From Desulforudis sp. (GTDB lineage: Bacteria; Bacillota; Desulfotomaculia; Desulfotomaculales; Desulforudaceae): a DNA stretch of 57,407 nucleotides. The notes beneath the pieces are model-generated. The model made no database searches and had not been told where the DNA came from. It was given only the letters and a program-made list of their open reading frames with translations. A program made the translations under genes and the position numbers. Of the stretch, positions 32,033-39,794 are shown in pieces; the stretch's first letter is position 1, and each line of letters opens with the position of its first letter. Where the stretch lies: the NCBI GenBank assembly GCA_003604975.1, contig QZIR01000067.1, positions 1-57,407 on the forward strand. The letters are read 5' to 3'.

Positions 32033-33097
32033 TTGCCCAGAAACCCCCTGGTAATGGACTGTGGTATTTTTACCACCAGATACAAGGACGATATGGCCAT
32101 CCTGCACCACCCCGGCGCTAAGCTGAAGGTGCTGGCTGTGATTATCGTTTTCGCTGCTTTCCCCCTGTTTGCCAGTCCGTACTACGTCGGTGTCGCCAAC
32201 CTGGTTGGGATTGCCGTAATCGGAGCCCTGGGCCTAAACATCCTGACCGGGTATACGGGACAGATATCGATCGGTCACGGGGCCTTTATGGGGGTGGGGG
32301 CTTACACCGCAGGGATACTGACGGCCACACACGGGTTGTCGTTCTGGATCGCCCTGCCTTTGGGCGGGATCGCGGCCGCCCTGGTCGGGGCCTTCTTCGG
32401 GATTCCCTCGCTGCGCCTGAAGGGACTGTATCTGGCGATTGCCACCCTGGCCGCCCAGGTGATCATCCACTTCCTGATCATCCACACCCCGTCGCTAACC
32501 AAGGGGACGGCGGGCATGGTTCTGCCGGCGCCGCAGATTGGTTCCTACCGGCTGGACAATGACCTCAGCTTTTACTACCTGATCCTGATCCTGACGATTG
32601 CCGCCGTGGTGTTTGCCACCAACATTTTCCGCTCCAGGGTGGGCCGGGCCTTTATGGCGATCCGGGACCGCGACCTTGCCGCTTCGGTGATCGGGATCAA
32701 CCTGTTCCAGTACAAACTGCTGGCCTTTGCCCTGAGTTCATTTTACGCCGGTGTGGCGGGGGCCTTATGGGGTCACTACATGGGTGTGATCAGCCCTGAA
32801 CACTTCACGATTAACATGTCCATAATGTATTTGGCAATGATCATCATCGGCGGCCTGGGCAGCATTATGGGGGCCATCTTTGGGGCCTTTTTCATGACTC
32901 TGCTGCCGATCCTGCTGCGGGAAGCGGTGAGTCTGTTCGGCGGTGTCTTCGCCAACATCTCGGGCATCATCCTCTCCATGCAGGACGCCATTTTTGGTCT
33001 GATTATCATTCTGTTCCTGATCTACGAGTCCGAGGGTCTGGCCAAGCTCTGGAAGAACTTCAAGGAGTATTTCAAGCTCTGGCCGTTCTCTTACTAA
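32033..33097 (+). CDS. livM: Liv-type ABC transporter permease (LivM)
   Basis: The 354-residue permease has about nine membrane segments. Family features are GIAVIGALGLNILTGYTGQ and ISIGHGAFMGVGAYTAG (about 63-96), IPSLRLKGLYLAIATLAAQV (about 123), FMAIRDRDLAASVIGIN (about 206), and a C-terminal IIGGLGSIMGAIFGAF. An N-terminal extension, CGIFTTRYKDDMAI, is typical of LivM proteins found next to CoA ligases. TTG 32033, with AAAGGG upstream, is the longest start; ATG 32054 and 32093 are in frame. Confidence 0.94.
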   Translation: MPRNPLVMDCGIFTTRYKDDMAILHHPGAKLKVLAVIIVFAAFPLFASPYYVGVANLVGIAVIGALGLNILTGYTGQISIGHGAFMGVGAYTAGILTATHGLSFWIALPLGGIAAALVGAFFGIPSLRLKGLYLAIATLAAQVIIHFLIIHTPSLTKGTAGMVLPAPQIGSYRLDNDLSFYYLILILTIAAVVFATNIFRSRVGRAFMAIRDRDLAASVIGINLFQYKLLAFALSSFYAGVAGALWGHYMGVISPEHFTINMSIMYLAMIIIGGLGSIMGAIFGAFFMTLLPILLREAVSLFGGVFANISGIILSMQDAIFGLIIILFLIYESEGLAKLWKNFKEYFKLWPFSY

Positions 33098-33207
33098 GGT
33101 ATTTGTAGCACTTTATGTACCGGGTTCCATTGGCACTGGCGGGCATCCCTTGAGGGGAGTCGACCGTGAGCAAAATAATGAGAAAGAAGAGGAGGAGGAG
33201 GTCCAAG

Positions 33208-34419
33208 ATGGGGAAGAGCAGGTTGTGGGGATGTTTACTGGCGTGCGTTGTCGGGTTGACCCTGCTGTTCGCGGCAGGGTGCGGGGGCGGTTCGGATTCG
33301 GCGGGTCCGGCGGACACAGCTCCGAAAGAGGATATCAAGATAGGGGCCATTTTCGACCTGACCGGAGCCACGGCTGACGTCGGTGTGCCGTACGCCGAGG
33401 GCGCCCGGGCTTACGTGGAGACGGTCAATACGGCCGGGGGAATCAACGGCCGTACGGTCAAGCTGTTGGAGATCGACTACGCCTACCAGATCCCGCGGGC
33501 GACAGAGGCTTACAATAAGTTAGTCAAACAAGACCAGGTGGCGGCGATCCTCGGTTGGGGCACCGGCGACACCGACGCCCTGAAGGGATTCATCGCCCGG
33601 GACAAGATCCCGTATCTCTCCGGTTCCTACTCAGAATTGCTTTTGAACATCGATGAGAGCCCGTACAACTTCCTAGTCGCGGCATCTTATACCGGACAGG
33701 CCAAGGCAGCGCTGAAGTGGATCAAGGACGAGTGGACGGACACGTCCAGGCCCCCCCGGGTGGCCTTGATTTACAACGATTCTCCTTTCGGTAAGTCGCA
33801 TCTGGAGGATACCAAGGCCTTCGGTCAGGAGATCGGTATCGACATGGTGGGTGAGGAGGCCGTTGACCTCCGGACCCTGGACGCCACCCCGCAGATGCTA
33901 AACCTGAAGAACAAGAAGGCCGACTTTGCGGTCATCCAGGGTACGTCCAACATGACGGCGACCGTACTCAAGGATTCCAAGAAGCTCGGCCTGGAGACCC
34001 GCTTCATCGGCCTGAACTGGGCGGCGGACGAAAAGGTGGTCCAGTTGGCTGGCGCGGCCGGTGAGGGCTACATCGGGGTGATCCCGTTTGCCTTCCCGGG
34101 TGACGATGTCCCGGGAATGGCGGCCATTGGAGACTGGCTGACCAAGAACAATAAGACCTATGCCGACATCAACCAGAAGTTCGTGCAGGGCTGGTATTCG
34201 ACGATGGTCATGCTGGAGGCAGTCCGCCTGGCCGGGGACGAGGTCACCGGTGAGACGATCCGGGGCGGTCTGGAAAGCATGGTCAATTTCGACTCGGGCG
34301 GGCTGGCGGCGCCGGTGACCTTTACCAAGGAAAGTCACCGGGGCACCGACCTGGTACGTCTGGCCGAAGTGCAGAACGGCAAGTTCGAATACCTGACGGA
34401 CTGGATCGGTTACAAGTAG
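33208..34419 (+). CDS. livJ: Liv-type substrate-binding lipoprotein
   Basis: The 403-residue extracytoplasmic binding protein begins MGKSRLWGCLLACVVGLTLL and has lipobox FAAGC, so it is a lipoprotein of the Leu/Ile/Val or amide-binding type I fold. The mature part opens with DIKIGAIFDLTGATADVG and has YAEGARAYVETVNTAGG, VAAILGWGTGDTDAL and GLNWAADEKVVQLAGAAGEG. ATG 33208 directly follows a GGAGGAGGAGGT ribosome site; the frame also extends to GTG 33166. It sets the specificity of the uptake system, which sequence alone does not reveal. Confidence 0.92.
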   Translation: MGKSRLWGCLLACVVGLTLLFAAGCGGGSDSAGPADTAPKEDIKIGAIFDLTGATADVGVPYAEGARAYVETVNTAGGINGRTVKLLEIDYAYQIPRATEAYNKLVKQDQVAAILGWGTGDTDALKGFIARDKIPYLSGSYSELLLNIDESPYNFLVAASYTGQAKAALKWIKDEWTDTSRPPRVALIYNDSPFGKSHLEDTKAFGQEIGIDMVGEEAVDLRTLDATPQMLNLKNKKADFAVIQGTSNMTATVLKDSKKLGLETRFIGLNWAADEKVVQLAGAAGEGYIGVIPFAFPGDDVPGMAAIGDWLTKNNKTYADINQKFVQGWYSTMVMLEAVRLAGDEVTGETIRGGLESMVNFDSGGLAAPVTFTKESHRGTDLVRLAEVQNGKFEYLTDWIGYK

Positions 34420-34433
34420 AGTCATTTTGTGCA

Positions 34434-34475
34434 CCCCGCGCCGGTCTTTTGCGGCCGGCCGCGGGGCTCACTTTT
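34434..34475 (+). terminator. GC-rich attenuator between livJ and livF
   Basis: CCCCGCG (34434-34440) pairs with CGCGGGG (34460-34466) across a 19-base interior that can pair further, and CTCACTTTTG follows. Located after the binding-protein gene, it probably lowers transcription of livF relative to livJ or stabilises the upstream message. Confidence 0.6.
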
Positions 34476-34491
34476 GCTAGGGGGTAGTGCC

Positions 34492-35286
34492 GTGCTGGTA
34501 CTCAACAACGTGGAGGTTGTGTACGACCACGTTATTCTGGTACTGAAAGGGATGTCGCTGGTCGTTCCCGAGGGGAAGGTCGTGGCCCTGCTGGGCAGCA
34601 ACGGGGCTGGCAAGACGACGACCCTGAAAGCCATCTCCGGACTGTTGAAGTCCGAAAACGGCGAGTTCACCGACGGCTACATCGAATTCTACGGTGAGCG
34701 AATCTCCGGAATGGAAGCGGAGACCATCGTCCGCAAGGGGATCTTTCAGGTGATGGAGGGCCGGCGGGTTTTCGAGCACCTTACGGTTGAGGAAAACCTG
34801 ATTGCCGGAGCCTATACCCGTCGCGACCGGCCGAATATCCGGAAGGACATCGACGGGGTGTACGAGTATTTCCCCCGCCTGCGGCAGTTGAAATCCCGAA
34901 CGGCAGGTTACCTTTCCGGCGGTGAGCAGCAGATGCTGGCCATCGGCCGGGCCTTGATGGCGCGTCCGAAACTGATGCTGCTTGATGAGCCTTCCCTGGG
35001 TCTTGCGCCCTTACTGGTACGGGAGATCTTCCGGATTATCAAGCAGATCAACGAGGACCAGGGGACGACCATCCTGGTGGTAGAGCAGAACGCGAACATT
35101 GCGCTTTCCATAGCAGATTACGGTTACATTATGGAGAACGGCCGGATCGTCCTGGACGGTGAGGTGGACAAGCTCATTGACAACGAGGATGTGCGGGAGT
35201 TCTACCTGGGGATGGGCGATCTGGGCACTCGGAAGAGCTATCGTGACGTTAAACACTACAAGCGGCGCAAGAGGTGGTTGTCATGA
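34492..35286 (+). CDS. livF: Liv-type ABC transporter ATPase (LivF)
   Basis: This 264-residue LivF-type ATPase begins LVLNNVEVVYDHVILVLKG. Walker A is LLGSNGAGKTTTLKAISG; the family mark ENLIAGAY follows. The signature is YLSGGEQQMLAIGRALMARP, and Walker B LMLLDEPSLGLAPLL. The C-terminal part ends with a basic tail. GTG 34492 lies eight bases after AGGGGG; the frame is open to 34429 but that part overlaps the attenuator. The stop overlaps the next gene (ATGA). Confidence 0.93.
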   Translation: MLVLNNVEVVYDHVILVLKGMSLVVPEGKVVALLGSNGAGKTTTLKAISGLLKSENGEFTDGYIEFYGERISGMEAETIVRKGIFQVMEGRRVFEHLTVEENLIAGAYTRRDRPNIRKDIDGVYEYFPRLRQLKSRTAGYLSGGEQQMLAIGRALMARPKLMLLDEPSLGLAPLLVREIFRIIKQINEDQGTTILVVEQNANIALSIADYGYIMENGRIVLDGEVDKLIDNEDVREFYLGMGDLGTRKSYRDVKHYKRRKRWLS

Positions 35287-36476
35287 GCGAGCTACACTCT
35301 TTTATCGTCAGAGCCTACCAGGAGGCCCCGGCGGTCCGGGCTCAATTTGATGATGCCGGTGTTGATCCCGGGACGATTGTCGAGACCGGGGACCTGGCAC
35401 GGGTGCCGGTACTGCGGAAGGGCGTGCTGGCTGAGAGGCAGAAGGCCGACCGACCTTTCGGCGGTTTCCTTACGGTACCGCCGTCCGACGTGCAGCGGAT
35501 CTTCGCTTCGCCGGGCCCGATTTACGATCCGCAGGGGAAGAATCCCGACTACTGGCGCTGGGGAGCAGCCCTGGAAGCGGCCGGTTTCGCCCCCGGTGAT
35601 ATTGTTCAGAACACCTTTTCCTATCATTTAACTCCGGCGGGAATGATGTTTGACAGCGCCCTGCGCGCGCTCGGATGTACGGTGGTACCGGCCGGTGTGG
35701 GGAACTCCGAAATCCAGATCACCGTTATGCGCGATCTTGGCGTGACCGGCTACATCGGGGTGCCGTCCTTTCTCTACACACTCCTGAAAAAGGCGGAGGA
35801 GATTGGGTGCCGGGGGGATCTTAAGCTGACACGGGCCTGGGTCGCGGCCGAAAAGCTGTCCGAGGAACTGCGGGTCCGGTTCAGGGAGCAGTACGGGGCT
35901 GAGGTTTACCAGGGTTATGGTACAGCGGACCTTGGGTGCGTCGGCTATGAGTGTTCGGAGCGACGGGGCTTTCACCTGGCCCCGGGCGTAATCGTGGAGA
36001 TCCTGGATCCCGAAACGGGGAGCGTTCTCCCTGACGGTGAGGCCGGTGAGGTTGTAGTGACCGTGATGGAACCGCTCTATCCCCTGGTCCGCTTCGGTAC
36101 CGGGGATCTGGGGATCATGCTCACTGATTCCTGTCCCTGTGGACGTCCGGCCAGGCGTCTGGCTGGTATTTTCGGGCGGACGGCGGACGGAGTTAAGGTA
36201 CGGGGACTCTTCCTGTACCCGCATCAGATCGAGGAGCTGGAGCGCCGAATTCCGGAGATCCGGTTCTGCCAGGCGGTCGTGACCACGTCCGATTTTCGTG
36301 ACGTCCTGACCCTCAAAGTACAGACCCACGACGGTATCCACGGGGAGACGCTGAAGGGGAAGGTGGCCTTTGAGGCCAAGGCCTGTTTTAGACTGACCTC
36401 GGCGGTGGAGATTGTAGCGGCGGACTTCTTTGGAGATGATAAGAAGAAGGTCGTTGACCTGCGAAGCTGGGAATAG
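35283..36476 (+). CDS. Phenylacetate-CoA ligase-like (PaaK family) protein
   Basis: The 397-residue ANL-fold protein resembles PaaK: GYIGVPSFLYTLLKKAEEIG, LTRAWVAAEKLSEELR, AEVYQGYGTADLGCVGYEC, VIVEILDPETG, LVRFGTGDLGIML and a Cys-containing SCPCGRPARRLAGIFGR. The region of the usual Ser/Thr/Gly-rich ATP loop reads IFASPGPIYDPQGKNPDYWR, a variant I associate with PaaK-like proteins found beside Liv transporters. It likely activates an aromatic or related acid, but activity with this loop is not certain. ATG 35283 overlaps livF by four bases. Confidence 0.8.
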   Translation: MSELHSFIVRAYQEAPAVRAQFDDAGVDPGTIVETGDLARVPVLRKGVLAERQKADRPFGGFLTVPPSDVQRIFASPGPIYDPQGKNPDYWRWGAALEAAGFAPGDIVQNTFSYHLTPAGMMFDSALRALGCTVVPAGVGNSEIQITVMRDLGVTGYIGVPSFLYTLLKKAEEIGCRGDLKLTRAWVAAEKLSEELRVRFREQYGAEVYQGYGTADLGCVGYECSERRGFHLAPGVIVEILDPETGSVLPDGEAGEVVVTVMEPLYPLVRFGTGDLGIMLTDSCPCGRPARRLAGIFGRTADGVKVRGLFLYPHQIEELERRIPEIRFCQAVVTTSDFRDVLTLKVQTHDGIHGETLKGKVAFEAKACFRLTSAVEIVAADFFGDDKKKVVDLRSWE

Positions 36477-36488
36477 GAGGAACTGGCA

Positions 36489-37022
36489 GTGGGTAGAAGA
36501 GTCCTTCTCGTGATCGACACGCTGCACGATTTCCTCGCGCCGGAAGGGGCTCTCTTTTGTGGTGCGGCCGTGCAGGAAATCATCCCCTTTGTTAGAGACA
36601 AAGTGCACGAGTTTCAGAGTGCCGATGAGCCAATCATCTACATTAACGATGCGCACGCGGAGGATGACCTAGAATTTACGCGTTTTCCCAGGCACTGTGT
36701 GTCGGGGTCTGAGGGGGCGCTCCCGATTCCGGAGATTTTCCCCCGGGATAACCGTCGTGACGGGGTCTATACCATCGAGAAGAGGCGTTACAGCGGGTTT
36801 TTTGAAACCAACCTGGGGGAGATCCTGGAGACCCTTGCTCCGGATGAGGTGCACGTGGTTGGGGTGTGTACTAACATCTGCGTCCTTTATACCGTGGAGG
36901 AGTTGCGGAACCGGGATCTGGCCACGGTCGTATACCGTGAGGGCGTGGCTAGCTTTGACGAGGGGGCACACACCTGGGCCCTGCAGCAAATGGGTGACGT
37001 GCTCGGTGCCCGAATCGAATAA
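36489..37022 (+). CDS. Isochorismatase-fold cysteine hydrolase (nicotinamidase-like)
   Basis: This 177-residue hydrolase has the Asp-Lys-Cys triad of the family: LLVIDTLHDFLAPEGAL (Asp about 10), IEKRRYSGFFET (Lys near 98), and VHVVGVCTNICVLYTVEEL (Cys near 133). INDAHAEDD and HCVSGSEGA match the metal and substrate region of nicotinamidases. It could deamidate nicotinamide or another small amide. GTG 36489 follows AGGAGG by eight bases. It ends the Liv operon. Confidence 0.85.
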   Translation: MGRRVLLVIDTLHDFLAPEGALFCGAAVQEIIPFVRDKVHEFQSADEPIIYINDAHAEDDLEFTRFPRHCVSGSEGALPIPEIFPRDNRRDGVYTIEKRRYSGFFETNLGEILETLAPDEVHVVGVCTNICVLYTVEELRNRDLATVVYREGVASFDEGAHTWALQQMGDVLGARIE

Positions 37023-37054
37023 CAAATAATTTTTTGAACCAAACCAGCCGGAAT

Positions 37055-37079
37055 AACAGCCGACCTACGTTCGGCTGTT
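37055..37079 (+). terminator. Hairpin after Liv operon
   Basis: AACAGCCGA (37055-37063) and TCGGCTGTT (37071-37079) form a perfect nine-bp stem with a seven-base loop. The tail GCTGTTTCC is only weakly T-rich. It is a probable terminator for the eight-gene Liv operon. The remaining gap to 37256 shows no other feature. Confidence 0.55.
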
Positions 37080-37256
37080 GCTGTTTCCGGGTTTTGAGCG
37101 GCAGCGGCTTGGCTGACCTTCTAATACGGTCACCGAGGGGTAGAGACGAAGGATAACGGTAAGCTAGGGTAAGCTACTTTAAAGGGAAGGATCAATATGC
37201 TGTTGGACAAGTTTTGCCTCGAACGCATAGAATAGGTTTCGGAGGAGGCGAGTTCC

Positions 37257-38051
37257 TTGGCTGACAGTAACGGGACGGCGCTGCGAAAATACCGTGAGGG
37301 GAATATCACAGCTGCTTTTGGAACAGACCTCTTTATCCACGGAATTACGTTCGTTCCCAACATGCTCCTGGATTTCTACCCGAAGATGGGGCTTACCGAA
37401 TCAGAGGTCATGCTCTTGATTCACCTTCTCCGTATCAGGGCCCAGGACAAGAACTTGTATCCCTCACGAGAGGAATTGGGGCGGTGCATGTCGGGAGGCG
37501 TGGAACAGGTCGACCGGGATCTCGCCAGTCTCTGCGAGAACGGTGTCCTTGCGGTCACCAACTATTACCTTCAAGACACCCAAACCGTGGCCGAGGGGTT
37601 TGACTTTGAGCTTCTCTTTGAGCGGTTGTCGGAACTCTGGGCATGCAGCAAGGTCACGGAGATCGAACGCACGAAGGCCGTCCTGGAGACTGAAGAAGAG
37701 AGTGAGCTGGAGAACCCGGAGTTAGGGAAGCTGTACGAAGAATTTGCCGGCGAATTCGGGCGACCGCTTTCCCCGATTGAGGTCGAGCAGATCGACCGGT
37801 GGCAGAGTGAGGTCGGTCCGCTTCTGGCCCGTGAGGCGCTGCGCCGGGCGGTACTCCTCGGTAAGCATAACTTCAAGTACATCGACAGTATCATCCTGGA
37901 GTGGCGGAAGAATCGGGTGCGCACACTGGAGGAAATCGCTGAGTACGAAAGAGACTTCCAGCAGCGCCGGAACAAGAAGGCCAGCCGCAAATCAACCGCG
38001 AATAACCGTGAGAAGGAGATTGCGCTGATCAAGACACTCTACATGAGCTAA
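37257..38051 (+). CDS. DnaD-like primosome protein
   Basis: The 264-residue protein has a winged-helix N-terminal half (GLTESEVMLLIHLLRIRAQD, YPSREELGRCMSGGVEQVDR, LCENGVLAVTNYYL) and a C-terminal DnaB/DnaD-type helical domain (LYEEFAGEFGRPLSPIEVEQ, LLAREALRRAVLLGKHNFKY, IILEWRKNRVRTLEEI). The basic tail suits DNA binding. DnaD helps remodel DNA before replicative helicase loading. TTG 37257 follows GGAGGAGGCGA. The helicase-loader gene begins 14 bases downstream. Confidence 0.88.
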   Translation: MADSNGTALRKYREGNITAAFGTDLFIHGITFVPNMLLDFYPKMGLTESEVMLLIHLLRIRAQDKNLYPSREELGRCMSGGVEQVDRDLASLCENGVLAVTNYYLQDTQTVAEGFDFELLFERLSELWACSKVTEIERTKAVLETEEESELENPELGKLYEEFAGEFGRPLSPIEVEQIDRWQSEVGPLLAREALRRAVLLGKHNFKYIDSIILEWRKNRVRTLEEIAEYERDFQQRRNKKASRKSTANNREKEIALIKTLYMS

Positions 38052-38065
38052 GGGAGCACGGAAAC

Positions 38066-38812
38066 GTGGCTGATTGTCCACTCTGCAACAACAGCGGTTT
38101 GATTCTCGAAGGCGACCTGGCCAGGCCGTGTGAATGCATCGAGCGGCGCAGGCTTAATCGGCGCCTGGCTCTTTCCCACCTGACCCCTCTCCTGCGAACC
38201 TTTACCTTTGACCGCTTTTCTTTCAGGTACTATTCTCCCCATGCGGCAGCCCCCGACCGAAAGTATTCCTACCTCGATGCGGCCAAGCGTGCCCACCGGG
38301 CGGCCCTGGAGTTTTGTGACCGCTACGCGCAGGATGGAGGCACCGAGGGGATGCTGATCCAGGGCGGTGTGGGGAGCGGAAAGACCTATCTGGCCTGCTG
38401 TATCGCCAACCGCCTGCTTGAGGACGGCCACCGGGTCCTGTTCCTGGTTGTACCGGAATTTCTCGACCAGATCCGGTCCTCATACGACGTGAACGGTAAC
38501 GGCACCAAGGAGAGCGACCTTATGGAAGGTGCCCGCGACGTTCCAGTCCTGATCCTCGATGACCTCGGCGCCCACCAGTACACGGACTGGTCCCGGCAAA
38601 AGATCTATTCCCTGGTCAACTACCGGGTTAATCACCAGCTGCCGGTGATCGTCACCACCAACATTACGGACCTCAGTGCCCTCTACGAACACCTCGGTGA
38701 ACGTACCGTCTCCCGCCTGCTGCAGATGTGCCAGTTGTGGCATCTTGCGGTTGAGATCGACATCCGGATCATCAAGCGCAAGGAGAGCGAGAGAACCAGC
38801 CAACTTTCCTAA
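38066..38812 (+). CDS. DnaC/DnaI-like helicase loader ATPase
   Basis: This 248-residue AAA+ loader has an N-terminal zinc finger (CPLCNNSG, then CECIERRRLN; Cys4, Cys7, Cys22, Cys24). Walker A is LIQGGVGSGKTYLACCIAN near 99, Walker B VPVLILDDLGAHQ, then sensor-like VIVTTNITDLSAL and the arginine finger region LGERTVSRLLQMCQ. It loads the replicative helicase at origins or restart sites, with the DnaD-like protein encoded just upstream. The start is GTG 38066. Confidence 0.9.
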   Translation: MADCPLCNNSGLILEGDLARPCECIERRRLNRRLALSHLTPLLRTFTFDRFSFRYYSPHAAAPDRKYSYLDAAKRAHRAALEFCDRYAQDGGTEGMLIQGGVGSGKTYLACCIANRLLEDGHRVLFLVVPEFLDQIRSSYDVNGNGTKESDLMEGARDVPVLILDDLGAHQYTDWSRQKIYSLVNYRVNHQLPVIVTTNITDLSALYEHLGERTVSRLLQMCQLWHLAVEIDIRIIKRKESERTSQLS

Positions 38813-38944
38813 CCCCAGACGACCTTAAGGGAAAAAGAATACTTGGATGGACGCAAAACACCAATACTCTGCCAAACCTTAGGTGATTTTTTGGCCTTAT
38901 TAACCAAGGGTGGTTGGTTTTGGGCCCTAATAAACCGCTTTTCT

Positions 38945-38970
38945 GTATAAAGTTTGGTCTCTCCATGCAA
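38945..38970 (+). promoter_or_regulatory. Possible sporulation sigma-E type promoter
   Basis: GTATAAA (38945-38951) and CATGCAA (38964-38970) are separated by 12 bases, loosely fitting mother-cell sigma-E elements. It lies 30 bases before the cell-wall hydrolase gene. The spacing is one base short of the usual range, so this is tentative. The rest of the AT-rich gap 38813-39000 has a short AACCAA/TTGGTT hairpin near 38902-38919. Confidence 0.35.
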
Positions 38971-39000
38971 AATAGATTCTGTGCTAGAAGGAGGAGACTA

Positions 39001-39633
39001 ATGAATACCATGACTCTCAAAATTAAGGCGTTTCTGCTCACCACCCTGCTGTGCATGTGGCTGGGCGCCGGAACGGCCCTGGGAAGTCAGCCCGTTTACT
39101 ACACCATAAGTGAAGGTGACACACTATACGGTGTCGCCGACCGGTATGGTGTTTCGGTGGGGGCCGTCACGGTCGCCAATTCACTCCGGAGTTCGCTCAT
39201 TTTCCCGGGGCAGACGCTAGTCATACCGGAACAGCTAAGCCTGCGGCGCGGTAACGTTACTCCGGACGACCTTGAGCTACTGGCCCGGGTCATCCATGCC
39301 GAGGCCCGCGGTGAATGCATCGTGGGGCAGGTGGCGGTTGGCGCGGTGATTCTGAACCGGCTGGCCAGCCCGGATTTCCCGTCCAGGCTTGAGGAAATCG
39401 TCTATCAGAGGACGCACAATGACGTGTATCAGTTTTCCCCGGTGGGCGACGGCACGATCAATCTGGTTCCCGACGACCGGGCTTTTGAAGCGGCGCGTCT
39501 GGCTTTGATGGGCCAGGACCCGACCAACGGGGCCTTGTTTTTCTACAATCCGGCCAAGACCAAGGACACCTGGATCCGGACGCTGCCGGTGGTGACCGAG
39601 ATCGGAAACCACGTTTTTGCCTCCAAAGTTTAA
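39001..39633 (+). CDS. LysM plus SleB-type cell-wall hydrolase
   Basis: The 210-residue secreted protein has a signal peptide (1 to about 29, ending GTALGS), a LysM domain (YYTISEGDTLYGVADRYGVS, LIFPGQTLVIP; about 33-77) that binds peptidoglycan, and a Hydrolase_2/SleB catalytic domain (LLARVIHAEARGECIVGQVA, GAVILNRLASPDFP, GALFFYNPAKTKDTW) with the conserved Glu in HAEARGE. SleB-like enzymes cut spore cortex, so a sporulation or germination role is likely. ATG 39001 is immediately behind AAGGAGGAG. Confidence 0.92.
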   Translation: MNTMTLKIKAFLLTTLLCMWLGAGTALGSQPVYYTISEGDTLYGVADRYGVSVGAVTVANSLRSSLIFPGQTLVIPEQLSLRRGNVTPDDLELLARVIHAEARGECIVGQVAVGAVILNRLASPDFPSRLEEIVYQRTHNDVYQFSPVGDGTINLVPDDRAFEAARLALMGQDPTNGALFFYNPAKTKDTWIRTLPVVTEIGNHVFASKV

Positions 39634-39663
39634 GTAGAGGTTGCCGTAACTGAGTATCAGTCC

Positions 39664-39689
39664 AAAAAGCGCCTCTATGGCGCTTTTTT
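39664..39689 (+). terminator. Strong rho-independent terminator
   Basis: AAAAAGCGCC (39664-39673) and GGCGCTTTTT (39679-39688) form a perfect ten-bp stem with five-base loop, ending in a T run. It follows the cell-wall hydrolase gene and can work in both directions. Confidence 0.9.
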
Positions 39690-39794
39690 CCTGGTCGTGA
39701 AAGGAGATCATGAATGTTTAGCGAATAGCTGATAAAAACCGGCAGCACGGCACAGGATATCTTGTAGCCATAATAGGTAAGAGGGTGACGGGTA

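Noticed and set aside
38813-39000. c-di-AMP riboswitch before the cell-wall hydrolase
   Set aside because: Such genes often have one, but I could not find its conserved core here.
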